DNA of 64,000 bases from CAYRFQ01 sp964423615 (GTDB lineage: Bacteria > Planctomycetota > Planctomycetia > Gemmatales > Gemmataceae), in NCBI GenBank assembly GCA_964423615.1, contig CAYRFQ010000008.1:62001-126000 (forward strand), given 5' to 3'. The notes beneath the pieces are model-generated. The model was given only the letters and a program-made list of their open reading frames with translations. It was not told where the DNA came from and did not search any database. Within the stretch, counting starts at the first letter, position 1; every line of letters begins with the position of its first letter. The position numbers and the translations under genes were made by a program. This document shows positions 8,207-17,087 of the stretch, one piece after another.

Positions 8207-10288
8207 ATGAGAGAAACGCGCAAAATCTTGACGGATTCCGAAACACGGACTGCTTTTCGCGCTGTGTCTCGATACCAGGCCAATCGTCTGCTCCTGAAGA
8301 AAGCCTTCCAGTCAGCGACGAGGTACGATGCCCTGCGCACATATTCCACCCTCCTCGACTATCTCGTCAAACTCCAAATCATCTCTCCGGACCAAGCCAA
8401 AGACGTGTACGAATTGCTTCGAGACTCCGCGCACCCTCCGGAAGGAAAGCTCGACGACGCAAGACCGATGCCATCTGCGGTCCTACATCACTCCGACGAC
8501 TCCAAGACGGACGTCCCGAGAGTCGCTCCTGCCCTGGAATCGAACAAAAACGCTCCGAAACCTCCCACCAACCAACTGCGATCACAACCAATGAACGGAG
8601 CCATACAACCTTCTGCCACGACCAATAGGCAGACCGAGGACAACACCGGTTCGTCCCGCTCTGCCCCTTCCTCGCAAACAAGCGAATCTCGCATTAGGCC
8701 CCAAGGAAGCGACACCAACCACAAAATAACAGGAAGTTCTTCGATATCCCTGGCACCAACATTAAAGGCCCTCGACCAACCTATCCCAATCCCGAAACCC
8801 CATGTGGCTCTCGATGACCTCCAAGAAATCGGAGGGTATCGGCTTTTGCGGAAAATTGGGCAAGGAGGGATGTGTTCGGTCTATCTGGGCTACCTAACGA
8901 AAGAGGGCTCGAGAGAATCAAAACTTCGGGGGAGAAATGACTCGAACAACTCTCGGGAATCAAAACCGGCCATCAATCGGCCTCGCAGTGTAGCCATCAA
9001 GATTTTGCCTGCTCCGGAAGCCGAGTCAAAAGTAACGTTAGATCGATTTTATCGGGAGGCGGTGAGCGGGTCTGCCCTGAACCACCCAAACATCGTCAAA
9101 AACCTGGATTACGGCCAGGACCGCAACACAGGACTCCACTACTTGGTTCTCGAATACATCGATGGTCCGAGTGCGATGGATTTGCTCGAACAATATGGCC
9201 CCCTATCCGTGGCTGATGCCGTGCACATTACATTGGAGATCGCACGAGGGCTCGAGCACGCCCACGCTCACAACATAATCCACCGCGACATTAAGCCTGA
9301 CAACATCCTCATGACAAAGACAGGGATCCCCAAACTTGCCGACATGGGTCTCGCTAAACGGACTGACCAACCGAGCCATCTTACGGCCACACGACAGGGT
9401 TTTGGAACGCCGTATTACATGCCATACGAGCAAGCCATCAATGCGAAGATGGTCGATGAGAAAGCCGATATCTATGCCTTGGGGGCAACACTCTATCACC
9501 TCGCGACCGGAGAAGTCCCCTTCGCAGGAACCTCACACGTCGAGATCGTCGACAAAAAAATGGAAGGGTACTACAATCCAGCCAGCGAAGTTCGGAACGG
9601 TATCCCACCGATCCTCGACGAAATCATAGCTGGCATGATGGCCAAAAATCCTGGCGATCGGTACCAAACTGTGAGCGAGCTGATCGTCGACCTCGAACGA
9701 GCCGATCTAGCTGCAGAAGTGCCCAGTTTTGTCGATCCAGAACTGGCTTATTCCGACCCGATAGTCCAGGAGCGTCTGGCCCTCGTATCTCAACCTACCT
9801 CTCCCGATCTCCGCTACCGGGAAAAGCCCGATGAAAGCGATGTCACATCCGGCAGTTCGTCACCTGGAGCCCAAAGTCCGGAACACACGAAAACAACCAA
9901 CGGTCAACAGATTTGGTACCTTAGGTACAAAGGCCGAAAAGGGAACTGGCGGTTGAGCAAGGTCACAAAGCCCCAAGTGCTCAAACGGTTGCGAGAAAAG
10001 AATCTTCCACCCAATACCGAAGCAAGTCCCACCGCAAACGGCCCATTCAAGCCGATTGAGGAAATCAATGAGTTGCGTTCACCGGGGCGAACGTCGGCGC
10101 GAAAGCCTTGCCCTTCCCCTGAAGAAGTCCTACGGTATGAGATTCGCAATCCGAAAAACCAGCGCAAACGAGCTTATAACAACAGGCTCCTATCCCATTT
10201 GGGAGACAACTGGGCGTTCTACGTTAGTGGACTTGTGATCACTGGAATCTGTTTGACTTTGGCGATGTGGTCGCGGTTCTATGGGTAA
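8207..10288 (+). CDS. membrane-anchored Ser/Thr protein kinase
   Basis: An Hanks-type kinase. In the longest frame (from 8126, 720 aa) the kinase domain spans about residues 237-525. It has the glycine loop GQGGMCSVYLG, VAIK Lys292, helix-C Glu311, HRD Asp388 with IKPDN, a DMG in place of DFG (Asp406) and GTPYYMPYEQ, so it should be active. A Ser/Asn/Arg-rich insert of about 30 residues sits between the glycine loop and VAIK. The N-terminal 100 residues form a helical domain, followed by a disordered Ser/Pro/Thr linker. Near residue 596 is a WYLRYKG segment that weakly resembles a GYF_2-type domain, and the chain ends with one transmembrane helix (about 697-716). The first 27 codons of the long frame do not look coding, so I prefer the ATG at 8207 (693 aa); no clear ribosome binding site settles this. 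The substrate is unknown. Confidence 0.92.
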   Translation: MRETRKILTDSETRTAFRAVSRYQANRLLLKKAFQSATRYDALRTYSTLLDYLVKLQIISPDQAKDVYELLRDSAHPPEGKLDDARPMPSAVLHHSDDSKTDVPRVAPALESNKNAPKPPTNQLRSQPMNGAIQPSATTNRQTEDNTGSSRSAPSSQTSESRIRPQGSDTNHKITGSSSISLAPTLKALDQPIPIPKPHVALDDLQEIGGYRLLRKIGQGGMCSVYLGYLTKEGSRESKLRGRNDSNNSRESKPAINRPRSVAIKILPAPEAESKVTLDRFYREAVSGSALNHPNIVKNLDYGQDRNTGLHYLVLEYIDGPSAMDLLEQYGPLSVADAVHITLEIARGLEHAHAHNIIHRDIKPDNILMTKTGIPKLADMGLAKRTDQPSHLTATRQGFGTPYYMPYEQAINAKMVDEKADIYALGATLYHLATGEVPFAGTSHVEIVDKKMEGYYNPASEVRNGIPPILDEIIAGMMAKNPGDRYQTVSELIVDLERADLAAEVPSFVDPELAYSDPIVQERLALVSQPTSPDLRYREKPDESDVTSGSSSPGAQSPEHTKTTNGQQIWYLRYKGRKGNWRLSKVTKPQVLKRLREKNLPPNTEASPTANGPFKPIEEINELRSPGRTSARKPCPSPEEVLRYEIRNPKNQRKRAYNNRLLSHLGDNWAFYVSGLVITGICLTLAMWSRFYG

Positions 10289-10638
10289 GAAATCCCAAAA
10301 GCAGAGGGCCATGCAGACAACGTCAGGTGACAGACACATCCACTCGCCAATTACACTACCAGGCTGTTCCGATAGCGAATTCCGAGGCAGTCCAATCAGA
10401 ATTGATTCTATTTCGCTTTCTAGTGCCTACTCTGATGTTCTCGTTGGACGTCAAGCACATAGATCAAGTAGAAAGCCCAGAAAGTCATGTACCATGACTA
10501 GCAGGGCGTCCATCTTCAATTGACGGGTGCGCAAAACCACAAGAACTTCAGTGACAACGAATCCCGTTTTCGGTGACCCGTCAATCGAAGATGGACGTCC
10601 TAGTAGACATAGCCTATCCGTTCTGAAAATCATCAAGA
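10289..10638. other. intergenic with large inverted repeat
   Basis: No gene is visible here. The notable content is the small palindrome at 10483-10499 and the long inverted repeat 10503-10602 described separately. Confidence 0.5.
10503..10602. repeat. imperfect 26-bp inverted repeat, arms about 47 bp apart
   Basis: The left arm (10503-10528) and right arm (10576-10601) are reverse complements over about 26 bases with two mismatches; the shared core is CGTCCATCTTC and ATTGACGGGT. A separate 7-bp palindrome AGTCATG/CATGACT (10483-10499) abuts the left arm. It could fold as a long hairpin in RNA, be a miniature transposable-element remnant, or be linked to the decayed integrase just downstream. 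Confidence 0.6.
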
Positions 10639-10875
10639 GTGAATAGCACTCCAAGGACACTTATCGCGGATTGTGTTTTGCTCCTGTGTGGGAAGTCAAT
10701 TGGGGCAGTCAAACGTCACCCGAAATGCCTTCCGCCGATTGATAAAAGAGGGGTACCCTCGATCCGATTTCAAGATGTACCGCACACCAGCGCTTCGTTA
10801 TTGTCAAGAGGAACGCCGATCAAAGTCGTGAGCAAACGAATTGGCCACAAGTCGGTGGTGACTCTTGGAGATTGA
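10639..10875 (+). pseudogene. decayed C-terminal fragment of a phage-type tyrosine integrase
   Basis: The last 40 codons match the C-terminal catalytic block of phage integrases: RFQDVPHTSASLL followed by GTPIKVVSKRIGHKSV. In active members the first block reads RFHDLRHT, so the box II His and Arg are replaced by Gln and Pro. The frame stops at VTLGD, just where the nucleophilic Tyr should follow. Upstream codons do not resemble the rest of an integrase. The fragment lies about 210 bp from the 3' end of tRNA-Arg, a typical attachment-site context. It is a relic and cannot be functional. Confidence 0.7.
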
Positions 10876-11085
10876 TGTGCATGTGTTGCAAGAGTAGCAA
10901 GAGCTTGCTGCCGTCGTGATGTCGAAGATCTTGGGAGATGATTGACTCGAGCCGGTTGGAAGTGATCAATGATCAATGGTCTGGAGCAGACCTCGAACCC
11001 GGTAGTCAGTCAACGCTACTGTGGATGGCGAGGATTCAGTCAAGATTGTTGATGTAAGCGTTAATCAGAGTTGGACTTCTGGAAA

Positions 11086-11159
11086 CACGCCCGGAGGGAT
11101 TCGAACCCCCAACCCTCGGTTCCGAAGACCGATGCTCTATCCAGTTGAGCTACGGACGC
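11086..11159 (-). tRNA. tRNA-Arg (anticodon TCG)
   Basis: On the minus strand the sequence folds as a cloverleaf: acceptor GCGTCCG with CGGGCGT (two wobble pairs), D-arm beginning TAGCTCAACTGGATAGAGC, anticodon stem TCGGT/ACCGA around the loop CTTCGGA, and T-arm GGGGG-TTCGAAT-CCCTC. The anticodon TCG reads CGA (Arg). CCA is not encoded. An integrase relic follows its 3' end. Confidence 0.95.
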
Positions 11160-11179
11160 ATTTTCATTCGAACCAAAGA

Positions 11180-11210
11180 CACAACCCACAAGTTTCACTT
11201 GTGGGTTGTG
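11180..11210 (-). terminator. strong 14-bp hairpin between the DUF3467 gene and tRNA-Arg
   Basis: A perfect 14-bp inverted repeat (11180-11193 with 11197-11210) with a 3-base loop. On the minus strand it lies about 65 bp after the DUF3467 stop and about 20 bp before tRNA-Arg. The T-tract is weak (GTCTTTGG), so it may be an imperfect terminator or a processing signal rather than a standard terminator. Confidence 0.55.
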
Positions 11211-11274
11211 TTGTAGTTTAGCAACAACAGAGGACAATACAAGCCTAACCAATGGAAGTTTCCTCTTCCATTGA

Positions 11275-11670
11275 TTAACCTTCAGCACCCGGAGTCGGAG
11301 GAGTGCCTGGCCGAACGCCAGTTGGAGCAGGACCACGACCTTGGGCTCGCTTTTGGAAGTCGAGTTCCAACGGACCATAGTTTCGCTCGTGCTGGACGAC
11401 AACGTTGTTCAGAGCCATGAGCAAACGCTTCGCCGTGTAGAAGTTCATGACTACACGATGAGTGAGCTTCACAGGCTCTTGCGGGTTTGGAGCCAACTGA
11501 GTGTTCAGACCGAAGTCAAGAACGAGCTCCTCAGGCGTCACGTTGACTCGGCAGAAGTTGGTGTAGACAGTGCTCAACCCCGAGTAATCCGTCGGGAATT
11601 GCTGCACTTGCTGCTGCGTTGGAGCGTTCGGTGCTGCTGGTTGAGCGTCAGGAATGTTTTCTTCAGACAT
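11275..11670 (-). CDS. DUF3467 domain protein
   Basis: A 131-aa protein matching the DUF3467 family: a Pro/Gln-rich N-terminus followed by a core with FCRVNVTPEELVLDFGLN and a helical end (FYTAKRLLMALNNVVVQHE). The function of the family is unknown; it is small, cytosolic and without catalytic motifs. The start is the ATG at 11670, with AAGGAG 8 bases upstream; the frame runs two codons further to a TTG. The C-terminal 20 residues are Pro/Gly-rich. It is monocistronic, separated from tRNA-Arg by a hairpin. Confidence 0.88.
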   Translation of the reverse strand: MSEENIPDAQPAAPNAPTQQQVQQFPTDYSGLSTVYTNFCRVNVTPEELVLDFGLNTQLAPNPQEPVKLTHRVVMNFYTAKRLLMALNNVVVQHERNYGPLELDFQKRAQGRGPAPTGVRPGTPPTPGAEG

Positions 11671-11713
11671 TGTCAAATCTCCTTAAGAGGAAAAACAAGG
11701 GTGCATTACGAAA

Positions 11714-13804
11714 TCAGTTTGCAACGACGAACGACAGCGACTTCTGTCCCAACCGTTGTTGTAACTCTTGGGTCCATCGCCATTGACTTTGTTGTTTGGC
11801 ATTCTTCAACTCGATAACGACCTTCCTTGGAAGAGCCAACGCGGTCGTTTGTGGGATGTCCAGGTATCTTAGAACATTGAGCAATTCTGGCCCCAGTTTG
11901 TGCGTGAAAGGCGGATTCGTCATGCGACATCCAGCAACTGTGGGTTCGAACAACATCGCATATAACGCCAAGATGCCCGTTTCCCCGGTGCCTTGAAGGC
12001 GGACGGAGGCGTCTCTCGTCTCCGGAAGTTGTCTGATTGCCTGCAACATCCGCCGGATATCCCAAACTCTTTGTCCGTCCAGGGTCTGACCAACGAGAAC
12101 GAAGCGCCGTTTGATGTGTTGGTCCTCCGAGGTATTGGGCTTGGCCCATCGTGTTGGACCAATTCCTCTGGGAGGAAAGAAGACGATTCCGTGCAGATCA
12201 TTCGATTCGAGACGAGAATCGTTCGCCAGTTTTCGCCACTGCCGACCTTCGGCGTTTTTCACTTCTTGCCACAGCGCGTCGTCAATGACACGAACAGTGA
12301 TGCTCTTAAGTTGCTTCGTTTTTTCGGGCATCAGCAACCAGAATTTTAGCCGCACAGCTTTCTCGCTCGTGTACTCGTAGACTTTCAAGCTCATCTTGGT
12401 GTCATTCACCACGGCGTTGGAGGTCTGCTTGAGGTCCAAGGCAGGAGGTTCGGTCTCCCACCCACGAAAGACTTTCTCTCGGAGCATTTTCATCCACTCG
12501 ACACGCTTACCCTTCCACCATTCCAGAGCGACGCGCCTGTTTCTGGGCAAGCGAGGGATTGGTGTTGTGATGAAGGTTTCGTGAATCGTGGCGTTCCGGG
12601 CGTCTTCGGGCTGTGTTGGAATCGATTGTAATTCTTGGGCTGTGAACCGTGGGCGGACCTCCTCGATGACGGTAGAATTGTGCTCATTTTTGTCTTTGAG
12701 CCAGGTGTTCATCCATTTGTAAGCACCAAGTCGGAGGTCTGGCGTGTCTTTATGAGGACCTTTGGTTTCCAACAACACGAACTTCTCAGGTGATTGATAA
12801 AGTTTGTATATCTTAAGAGCTTTGGCTGCAAGTCGACGATATCCAGGGACCGGAAAGATGCTGTCTGAGTCGCTGTTGGCTAACATCAGTGGCCGAGGAG
12901 CACACAAGGCGGCAACCTGGGCAAAGTCCCAACGGTACGTGTTGATCATGTACATACATTCGCAATGGCCGCTAATGACGCCGTTTCGGAAACGGGAGGT
13001 TTCTCCCTTCACGATGTGGGCTCGCAAGTCGGCGATTCCAGCGACAGGGATGATACAAGAAACACGGTCATCCGCAGCACCTATCCACCAGCTGGTCGCT
13101 CCACCGCCGGAACGTCCAGTCACTCCGATTCTTTTCGAATCGACCTCTTTGCGTGAGCATAAATAGTCGAGGGCTCGGATCCCATTCCAGCATTCGATAC
13201 CTGCTGGGGTGTATCCCAGAGAGTGCCAATACCAAAGCCGATGTTGTGGCCAAGTTCCGTGATGGATGCCCTGGACTTCTCCGAGTTGCAGTGTGTCGAT
13301 AATCAAGCAAACATAGCCATGCTCGGCAAACCACCTCGGGTGGTGTTGATAGTTCACGTGTTGCCCGTACGACACACCGTTGATGATGGTCCTTGCGTGT
13401 CCGCAGACGTAGAGAATCGCTGGTGCGGGTCTCTTGAGATTTTTTGGGATGTAGAGATTACCGCTTACATAGAGACCAGGGCTTGATTGGAAATGGAGCT
13501 TTTCGATGGTAAATTTCTCGGTCCGGATTTTTCCAGTCACAGTTGCTTTTAGCTTGGTTTTTTTGGGCATAGGCCATAGGCCGAGCATTTCCAAAAACTG
13601 TCGTCGGTATTCCGGTCGCTGCTTTTTCCAATCAGCCAGCGTCTTGATGTCGGCGAGACAACGGTCTTCGATTTCTTGGGTTTCTTGAGCAAAATAGTCG
13701 CGAATGAGGTGCTTTCCCTGAGGCGTGGGTCTTTGGGCGTTAGCGATCGCGCAATGCGAGAAAGTAAGGAAGATGAGCAAAAAATGAATATTTTGCAAGG
13801 ACAT
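11714..13804 (-). CDS. secreted two-domain alpha/beta hydrolase (acetyl xylan esterase-like)
   Basis: A 696-aa exported protein. The start ATG at 13804 has GGGAGC just upstream and is followed by a signal peptide ending ANA (about residue 23). The first half is an alpha/beta hydrolase: nucleophile elbow GRSGGG (Ser232), an Asp in NSDSDSIFP and a His in KGPHKDTPD form the expected triad. It resembles the acetyl xylan esterase/dienelactone hydrolase groups common in planctomycetes. The second half looks like a diverged repeat of the same fold (RRFVLVGQTLDGQRVWDIRR), but its elbow reads QGTGETG, with Gly where Ser is expected. The protein probably removes ester groups from polysaccharides outside the cytoplasm; the substrate is inference. 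Confidence 0.82.
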   Translation of the reverse strand: MSLQNIHFLLIFLTFSHCAIANAQRPTPQGKHLIRDYFAQETQEIEDRCLADIKTLADWKKQRPEYRRQFLEMLGLWPMPKKTKLKATVTGKIRTEKFTIEKLHFQSSPGLYVSGNLYIPKNLKRPAPAILYVCGHARTIINGVSYGQHVNYQHHPRWFAEHGYVCLIIDTLQLGEVQGIHHGTWPQHRLWYWHSLGYTPAGIECWNGIRALDYLCSRKEVDSKRIGVTGRSGGGATSWWIGAADDRVSCIIPVAGIADLRAHIVKGETSRFRNGVISGHCECMYMINTYRWDFAQVAALCAPRPLMLANSDSDSIFPVPGYRRLAAKALKIYKLYQSPEKFVLLETKGPHKDTPDLRLGAYKWMNTWLKDKNEHNSTVIEEVRPRFTAQELQSIPTQPEDARNATIHETFITTPIPRLPRNRRVALEWWKGKRVEWMKMLREKVFRGWETEPPALDLKQTSNAVVNDTKMSLKVYEYTSEKAVRLKFWLLMPEKTKQLKSITVRVIDDALWQEVKNAEGRQWRKLANDSRLESNDLHGIVFFPPRGIGPTRWAKPNTSEDQHIKRRFVLVGQTLDGQRVWDIRRMLQAIRQLPETRDASVRLQGTGETGILALYAMLFEPTVAGCRMTNPPFTHKLGPELLNVLRYLDIPQTTALALPRKVVIELKNAKQQSQWRWTQELQQRLGQKSLSFVVAN

Positions 13805-14355
13805 CAAACGCTCCCAAGGGTTGTATCTTGAGGGTGATGGTACGGGTCTATCTGTCCGTGGCAAGGGGTAGCAAGACTTTTCCTAGCCTGACGGTGTTGT
13901 TGCTTTTCTATCTTTCCCAAATTATCAACCAGAGCCATCTGTGTTGACTCGATCAGAGTTTCCGGTAATGAACCATCCGATGGTTGCCGAAGTTAGAAGT
14001 AAGGATAACTCTGTGAATCAGCTTGCTCCCTGCAACCATTGATCTGAAGATCATTCTCAGCCCTTTGGATAATTCGAGCATGTCGTTGCGTTGACACCTG
14101 CGCACGGCACACCTCGACAATCCAAAGGGGTTCCTAACATCTAGGGGATGGTCGTATCCTCAGCGGCTATGTTTGGTCCTATCACTCGAAGGACGAACGA
14201 GACGCCTGGTCGTATTCGTAAGCGAAAACTGCAGCGAGTTCGACAACCGACCAAGTCCCTGAGACATCCAGGCTGGACGACGAGGAGGCGAATTCGTGGC
14301 AAGGATCAGTGTGCCAATGTGAGAATAGAGTCGGGGTGGGCGAGGAGGTACATTC
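13805..14355. other. divergent intergenic region
   Basis: About 550 bp between the leftward hydrolase and the rightward ABC genes. It probably holds both promoters, but I could not identify a convincing promoter pair. Short open frames at 14148-14415 overlap on both strands and are not supported. Confidence 0.4.
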
Positions 14356-15357
14356 GTGTCCGAGAAACCTGATGGGTTCGTAATTGAAACCCATCGCCTC
14401 ACGAAAATATATCAAAACCGCCAGATCGCCCTGAACGATGTCACACTTCAGATGCGTCCGGGGTGTGTACTTGGTTTGCTTGGTCCGAACGGTGCTGGAA
14501 AGACGACCCTTCTTCGTTTAATACTCGGGCTCCACTGTCCGACGGCCGGTTGGGTAAAGGTGTTCGGTGAGAAGATGACGCCGAATACAGCGCACCTCCG
14601 ATGTCGTGTTGGATACATTCCAACCAACCCACAATTCCCCAAGGGCATGACGCCGATCACCTATTTGGATCACATGGCCAGGTTGTTTGGAATGCCCAAA
14701 GATGTGCGAAAGCCGCGCTTGGCCTCTCTAATTCGCTCGGTTGGTCTACTCTCCGTTTCGGGGGAGAGCATCGAAGGATTCTCTAACGGGATGACAGCAC
14801 GGTTGGCCGTTGCCGCGAGCCTCATCAACGAACCTGAGGTCTTGATTTGGGATGAGCCGACCCACGGACTCGACCCCGAAGCTCGACGGAGCATGCTCGA
14901 GTTGATCAAAGCCCTTGCGGCCAAAAAAAGTTTGGTCGTTTCGAGCCACAATTTAGCGGATGTCGACGAAGTGTGCGACCACGTCGCCATCATGAGCCGT
15001 GGGCATTTGATTTTCCAGGGATCGCTCCAAGATTTGAAAGGTCGGATGCGGAAGAACCATTTCGAACTCGATCTTGAGGGTGACGGAAAGGCAATCAAGG
15101 CAGGGGCTCAGGCAATCGCAAACTTGACTGAGGTGATCAAGTGTTCCATACGACAGAAAAGACTGGAAGTTGTTCTCAACGACGACCCCGTCAATACGAC
15201 CGCGCTGGCCAACGTCTTCGTCACACTTTCCGATAATAAGGTCGGCGTCATCAGCATCCGAACTGTGGGTCATCAGACTGAGCAGGCGTTTTTGGATCTG
15301 ATAGGTAAGGAACAAGCGACCGGCTTTACTGGAGCATTTCAACCTGAGGCAGCGTAA
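14356..15357 (+). CDS. ABC transporter ATP-binding protein (ABC-2 export type)
   Basis: A 333-aa nucleotide-binding subunit. It has Walker A GPNGAGKTT (about 43-51), signature FSNGM, Walker B VLIWDEPTHGLD and the H-loop VVSSHNLAD. The C-terminal 90 residues form the regulatory extension usual for ABC-2-type ATPases such as those for drug, lipid or copper-linked export (CcmA/NatA group). The start is GTG, with GAGGAGG 7 bases upstream. The permease follows 112 bp downstream on the same strand and is almost certainly its partner. The substrate cannot be told from the sequence. Confidence 0.93.
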   Translation: MSEKPDGFVIETHRLTKIYQNRQIALNDVTLQMRPGCVLGLLGPNGAGKTTLLRLILGLHCPTAGWVKVFGEKMTPNTAHLRCRVGYIPTNPQFPKGMTPITYLDHMARLFGMPKDVRKPRLASLIRSVGLLSVSGESIEGFSNGMTARLAVAASLINEPEVLIWDEPTHGLDPEARRSMLELIKALAAKKSLVVSSHNLADVDEVCDHVAIMSRGHLIFQGSLQDLKGRMRKNHFELDLEGDGKAIKAGAQAIANLTEVIKCSIRQKRLEVVLNDDPVNTTALANVFVTLSDNKVGVISIRTVGHQTEQAFLDLIGKEQATGFTGAFQPEAA

Positions 15358-15469
15358 TCGACAAGAGGGTGAACAATTCGAAGGATTTCGGAATGTTGAC
15401 CATACGGCATCGTGAGCTTTTATGTCGAAATGACTTTGAGCAACGAGTTTTGGGAGTGATCATCCCATC

Positions 15470-16255
15470 ATGAGCGAAAAATCCGAAAAACCGACGCCAA
15501 AACCAATTCGATTCAATCGAGTTCTCCCCTATTTGGCAGTTCTGCAAGCGGACCTCCACCAAACGCTTTTGAGTTGGGTGTACCGGGTGTGGGTTCTTTT
15601 GTCGGTTGTTGTGGCAGTTGGGTATTTTCTCTATCGCGTGGGAGCGTATCGCGAAGCGGGCATGATCCAAACGACCGGGGAAGTAATGTCCGATTTGGTC
15701 CGATGGGTCGTGTTGGGGAGTGTAACGCTCATCATCGTGTTGACGGCGGGCTGTATTTCTTCGGAACGTGGGACGCTTGCTGACTCTGTGCTGAGTCGAG
15801 GAGTTAGCCGTCATCAGTACTTTCTTGCCAAGTGGCATTCACGCTTGCTGAGCGTCCTCGGTACGTTCTTCCTGATCGGTAGTCTTGTGCTACTCGGTAG
15901 TTTTTATGTCCTCCGGGATGGAAAGCTGACGCTCGCGGGGAGTGTGCTTGCGTTGGCCCAAGTCGGAGCTCTCCTGATTGTTGTCGTGACCGCAAGTGTG
16001 ACCGTCAGCGCTATTGTGAATAGCACTTTGTTGGGAGTTGCAATGGTTTGGATGTTGTTATACGGCGTTGGGTTTGGTCTGAGCTTCCTACCCGAGACGT
16101 TCCCATCGCCGGACAGGACCCTTGGCGGATTATCGGAAGTTCTCAAAGGAACGCAGGATTGGAAAATGATAACGGAGTTCTTTGTTTGGACGACAGGAGT
16201 GTCGTTACTTCTCGCCGTTGGAGGACTTAGCTATTTTTCCCAAAGGGATGTCTAG
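15470..16255 (+). CDS. ABC-2 type transporter permease
   Basis: A 261-aa integral membrane protein with six predicted transmembrane segments. Between the second and third segments it has the pattern ISSERGTLADSVLSRGVSRHQYFLAKW, which is split here as two parts: ISSERGTLADSVLSRG and the basic coupling stretch VSRHQYFLAKW, typical of ABC-2 permeases. It pairs with the ATP-binding gene immediately upstream. The pair would need homodimerisation or another permease to form a full exporter. The substrate is unknown. Confidence 0.88.
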   Translation: MSEKSEKPTPKPIRFNRVLPYLAVLQADLHQTLLSWVYRVWVLLSVVVAVGYFLYRVGAYREAGMIQTTGEVMSDLVRWVVLGSVTLIIVLTAGCISSERGTLADSVLSRGVSRHQYFLAKWHSRLLSVLGTFFLIGSLVLLGSFYVLRDGKLTLAGSVLALAQVGALLIVVVTASVTVSAIVNSTLLGVAMVWMLLYGVGFGLSFLPETFPSPDRTLGGLSEVLKGTQDWKMITEFFVWTTGVSLLLAVGGLSYFSQRDV

Positions 16256-16325
16256 GAGGTGAGAAGGCCGAAGTTGCCCTGGAATTGTTTTAGCCGAAAT
16301 GAGGATCGATGGAATCCGTTGTCGC

Positions 16326-16517
16326 TCATCGGGTGATTGGTCGATAAACGATTTTTCCCGTTTGGTTATACTGTCCGGCGAATCCATTCCCGTCTGTTTG
16401 TCCAGTTCGAGAATCGACCCTTTGTTGTTGGTTTGCCATTGCACGATAGATTTCTGAGGTCCGTAGACCTGCTTTGCGTCCCATGTTGATGAGTGTTCTG
16501 GGGTCTTTGTGGTTCAT
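16326..16517 (-). CDS. small hypothetical protein
   Basis: A 63-aa frame beginning MNHKDPRTLINMGRKAG. It is basic at the N-terminus and Gln/Gly/Asn-rich in the second half (NGFAGQYNQTGKIVYR). GAGG lies about 7 bases before the ATG, and the composition looks coding. No domain is recognised. It lies alone between the ABC permease and the CoA-binding gene. Confidence 0.45.
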   Translation of the reverse strand: MNHKDPRTLINMGRKAGLRTSEIYRAMANQQQRVDSRTGQTDGNGFAGQYNQTGKIVYRPITR

Positions 16518-16682
16518 CTTGGTGCCTCAAAAGCTAAAAATCAAAAGTCAATTGTTGTATCAGTCTAGCTTCCATTTCTCCGTTCGTTTCTCATCAGGCT
16601 CGTTTTCTCACTCCTTCAGCTTTGTAACGCTCTTGCCGACCACAATTGCGCAACTGCTATTCCTGTCTTTGATGAATTGCAG

Positions 16683-17087
16683 TTAAGAAACCTCACGGTA
16701 TCCCGCAACGACTAGAAGACAAGGACCTCCAGCAATAACGTTGAGTCCTGCCTCCTCGGCTTTCCGAATGGCTGCCGTGCTTTCAGCTCCTGGTTGCATC
16801 CAAACGTTAAGAATCCCCTCGGCAATGATGTCGTCGATGGCATTCTCCGTGATGGGAGGTGGGGTGATGATGGAAACACTCTGGATCGGTTTCGGCACTG
16901 ACTTCAGATTGGGGTAGGCCTTTACCCCTTCGATTTTGTCTGCGTTGGGGTTGATGGGAAACACTTCGCGCTGTGTTTGTTGATAAGCGCGGAGAACTTT
17001 GTTCCCGTATTTGCTTCGATCGGTGGACGCACCAACCACGGCGAAAGTGTCGGCATCAAGGAATTGTTGGATGTTGCCATCAGGCAT
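16683..17087 (-). CDS. CoA-binding domain protein (YccU type)
   Basis: A Rossmann-type CoA-binding protein: FAVVGASTDRSKYGNKVLRA, then VSIITPPPITENAIDDII and VWMQPGAES near the C-terminus, as in the YccU family. The frame is open to 17258, but the extra 57 residues are not part of the domain; the ATG at 17087 gives 134 aa, the usual family length. The family's physiological role is poorly defined; it resembles the CoA-binding part of succinyl-CoA synthetases without the catalytic His domain. It is monocistronic here. Confidence 0.88.
   Translation of the reverse strand: MPDGNIQQFLDADTFAVVGASTDRSKYGNKVLRAYQQTQREVFPINPNADKIEGVKAYPNLKSVPKPIQSVSIITPPPITENAIDDIIAEGILNVWMQPGAESTAAIRKAEEAGLNVIAGGPCLLVVAGYREVS

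Noticed and set aside
10981..11005. T-arm-like sequence near tRNA-Arg as a possible attachment repeat
   Set aside because: Only the short ACCTCGAACCC-like core is shared with the tRNA, too short to claim an att site.
16326..16517. shared first codons (MNHKDP) with the HD protein at 48203
   Set aside because: Only the first six residues match; it is most likely chance and says nothing about function.
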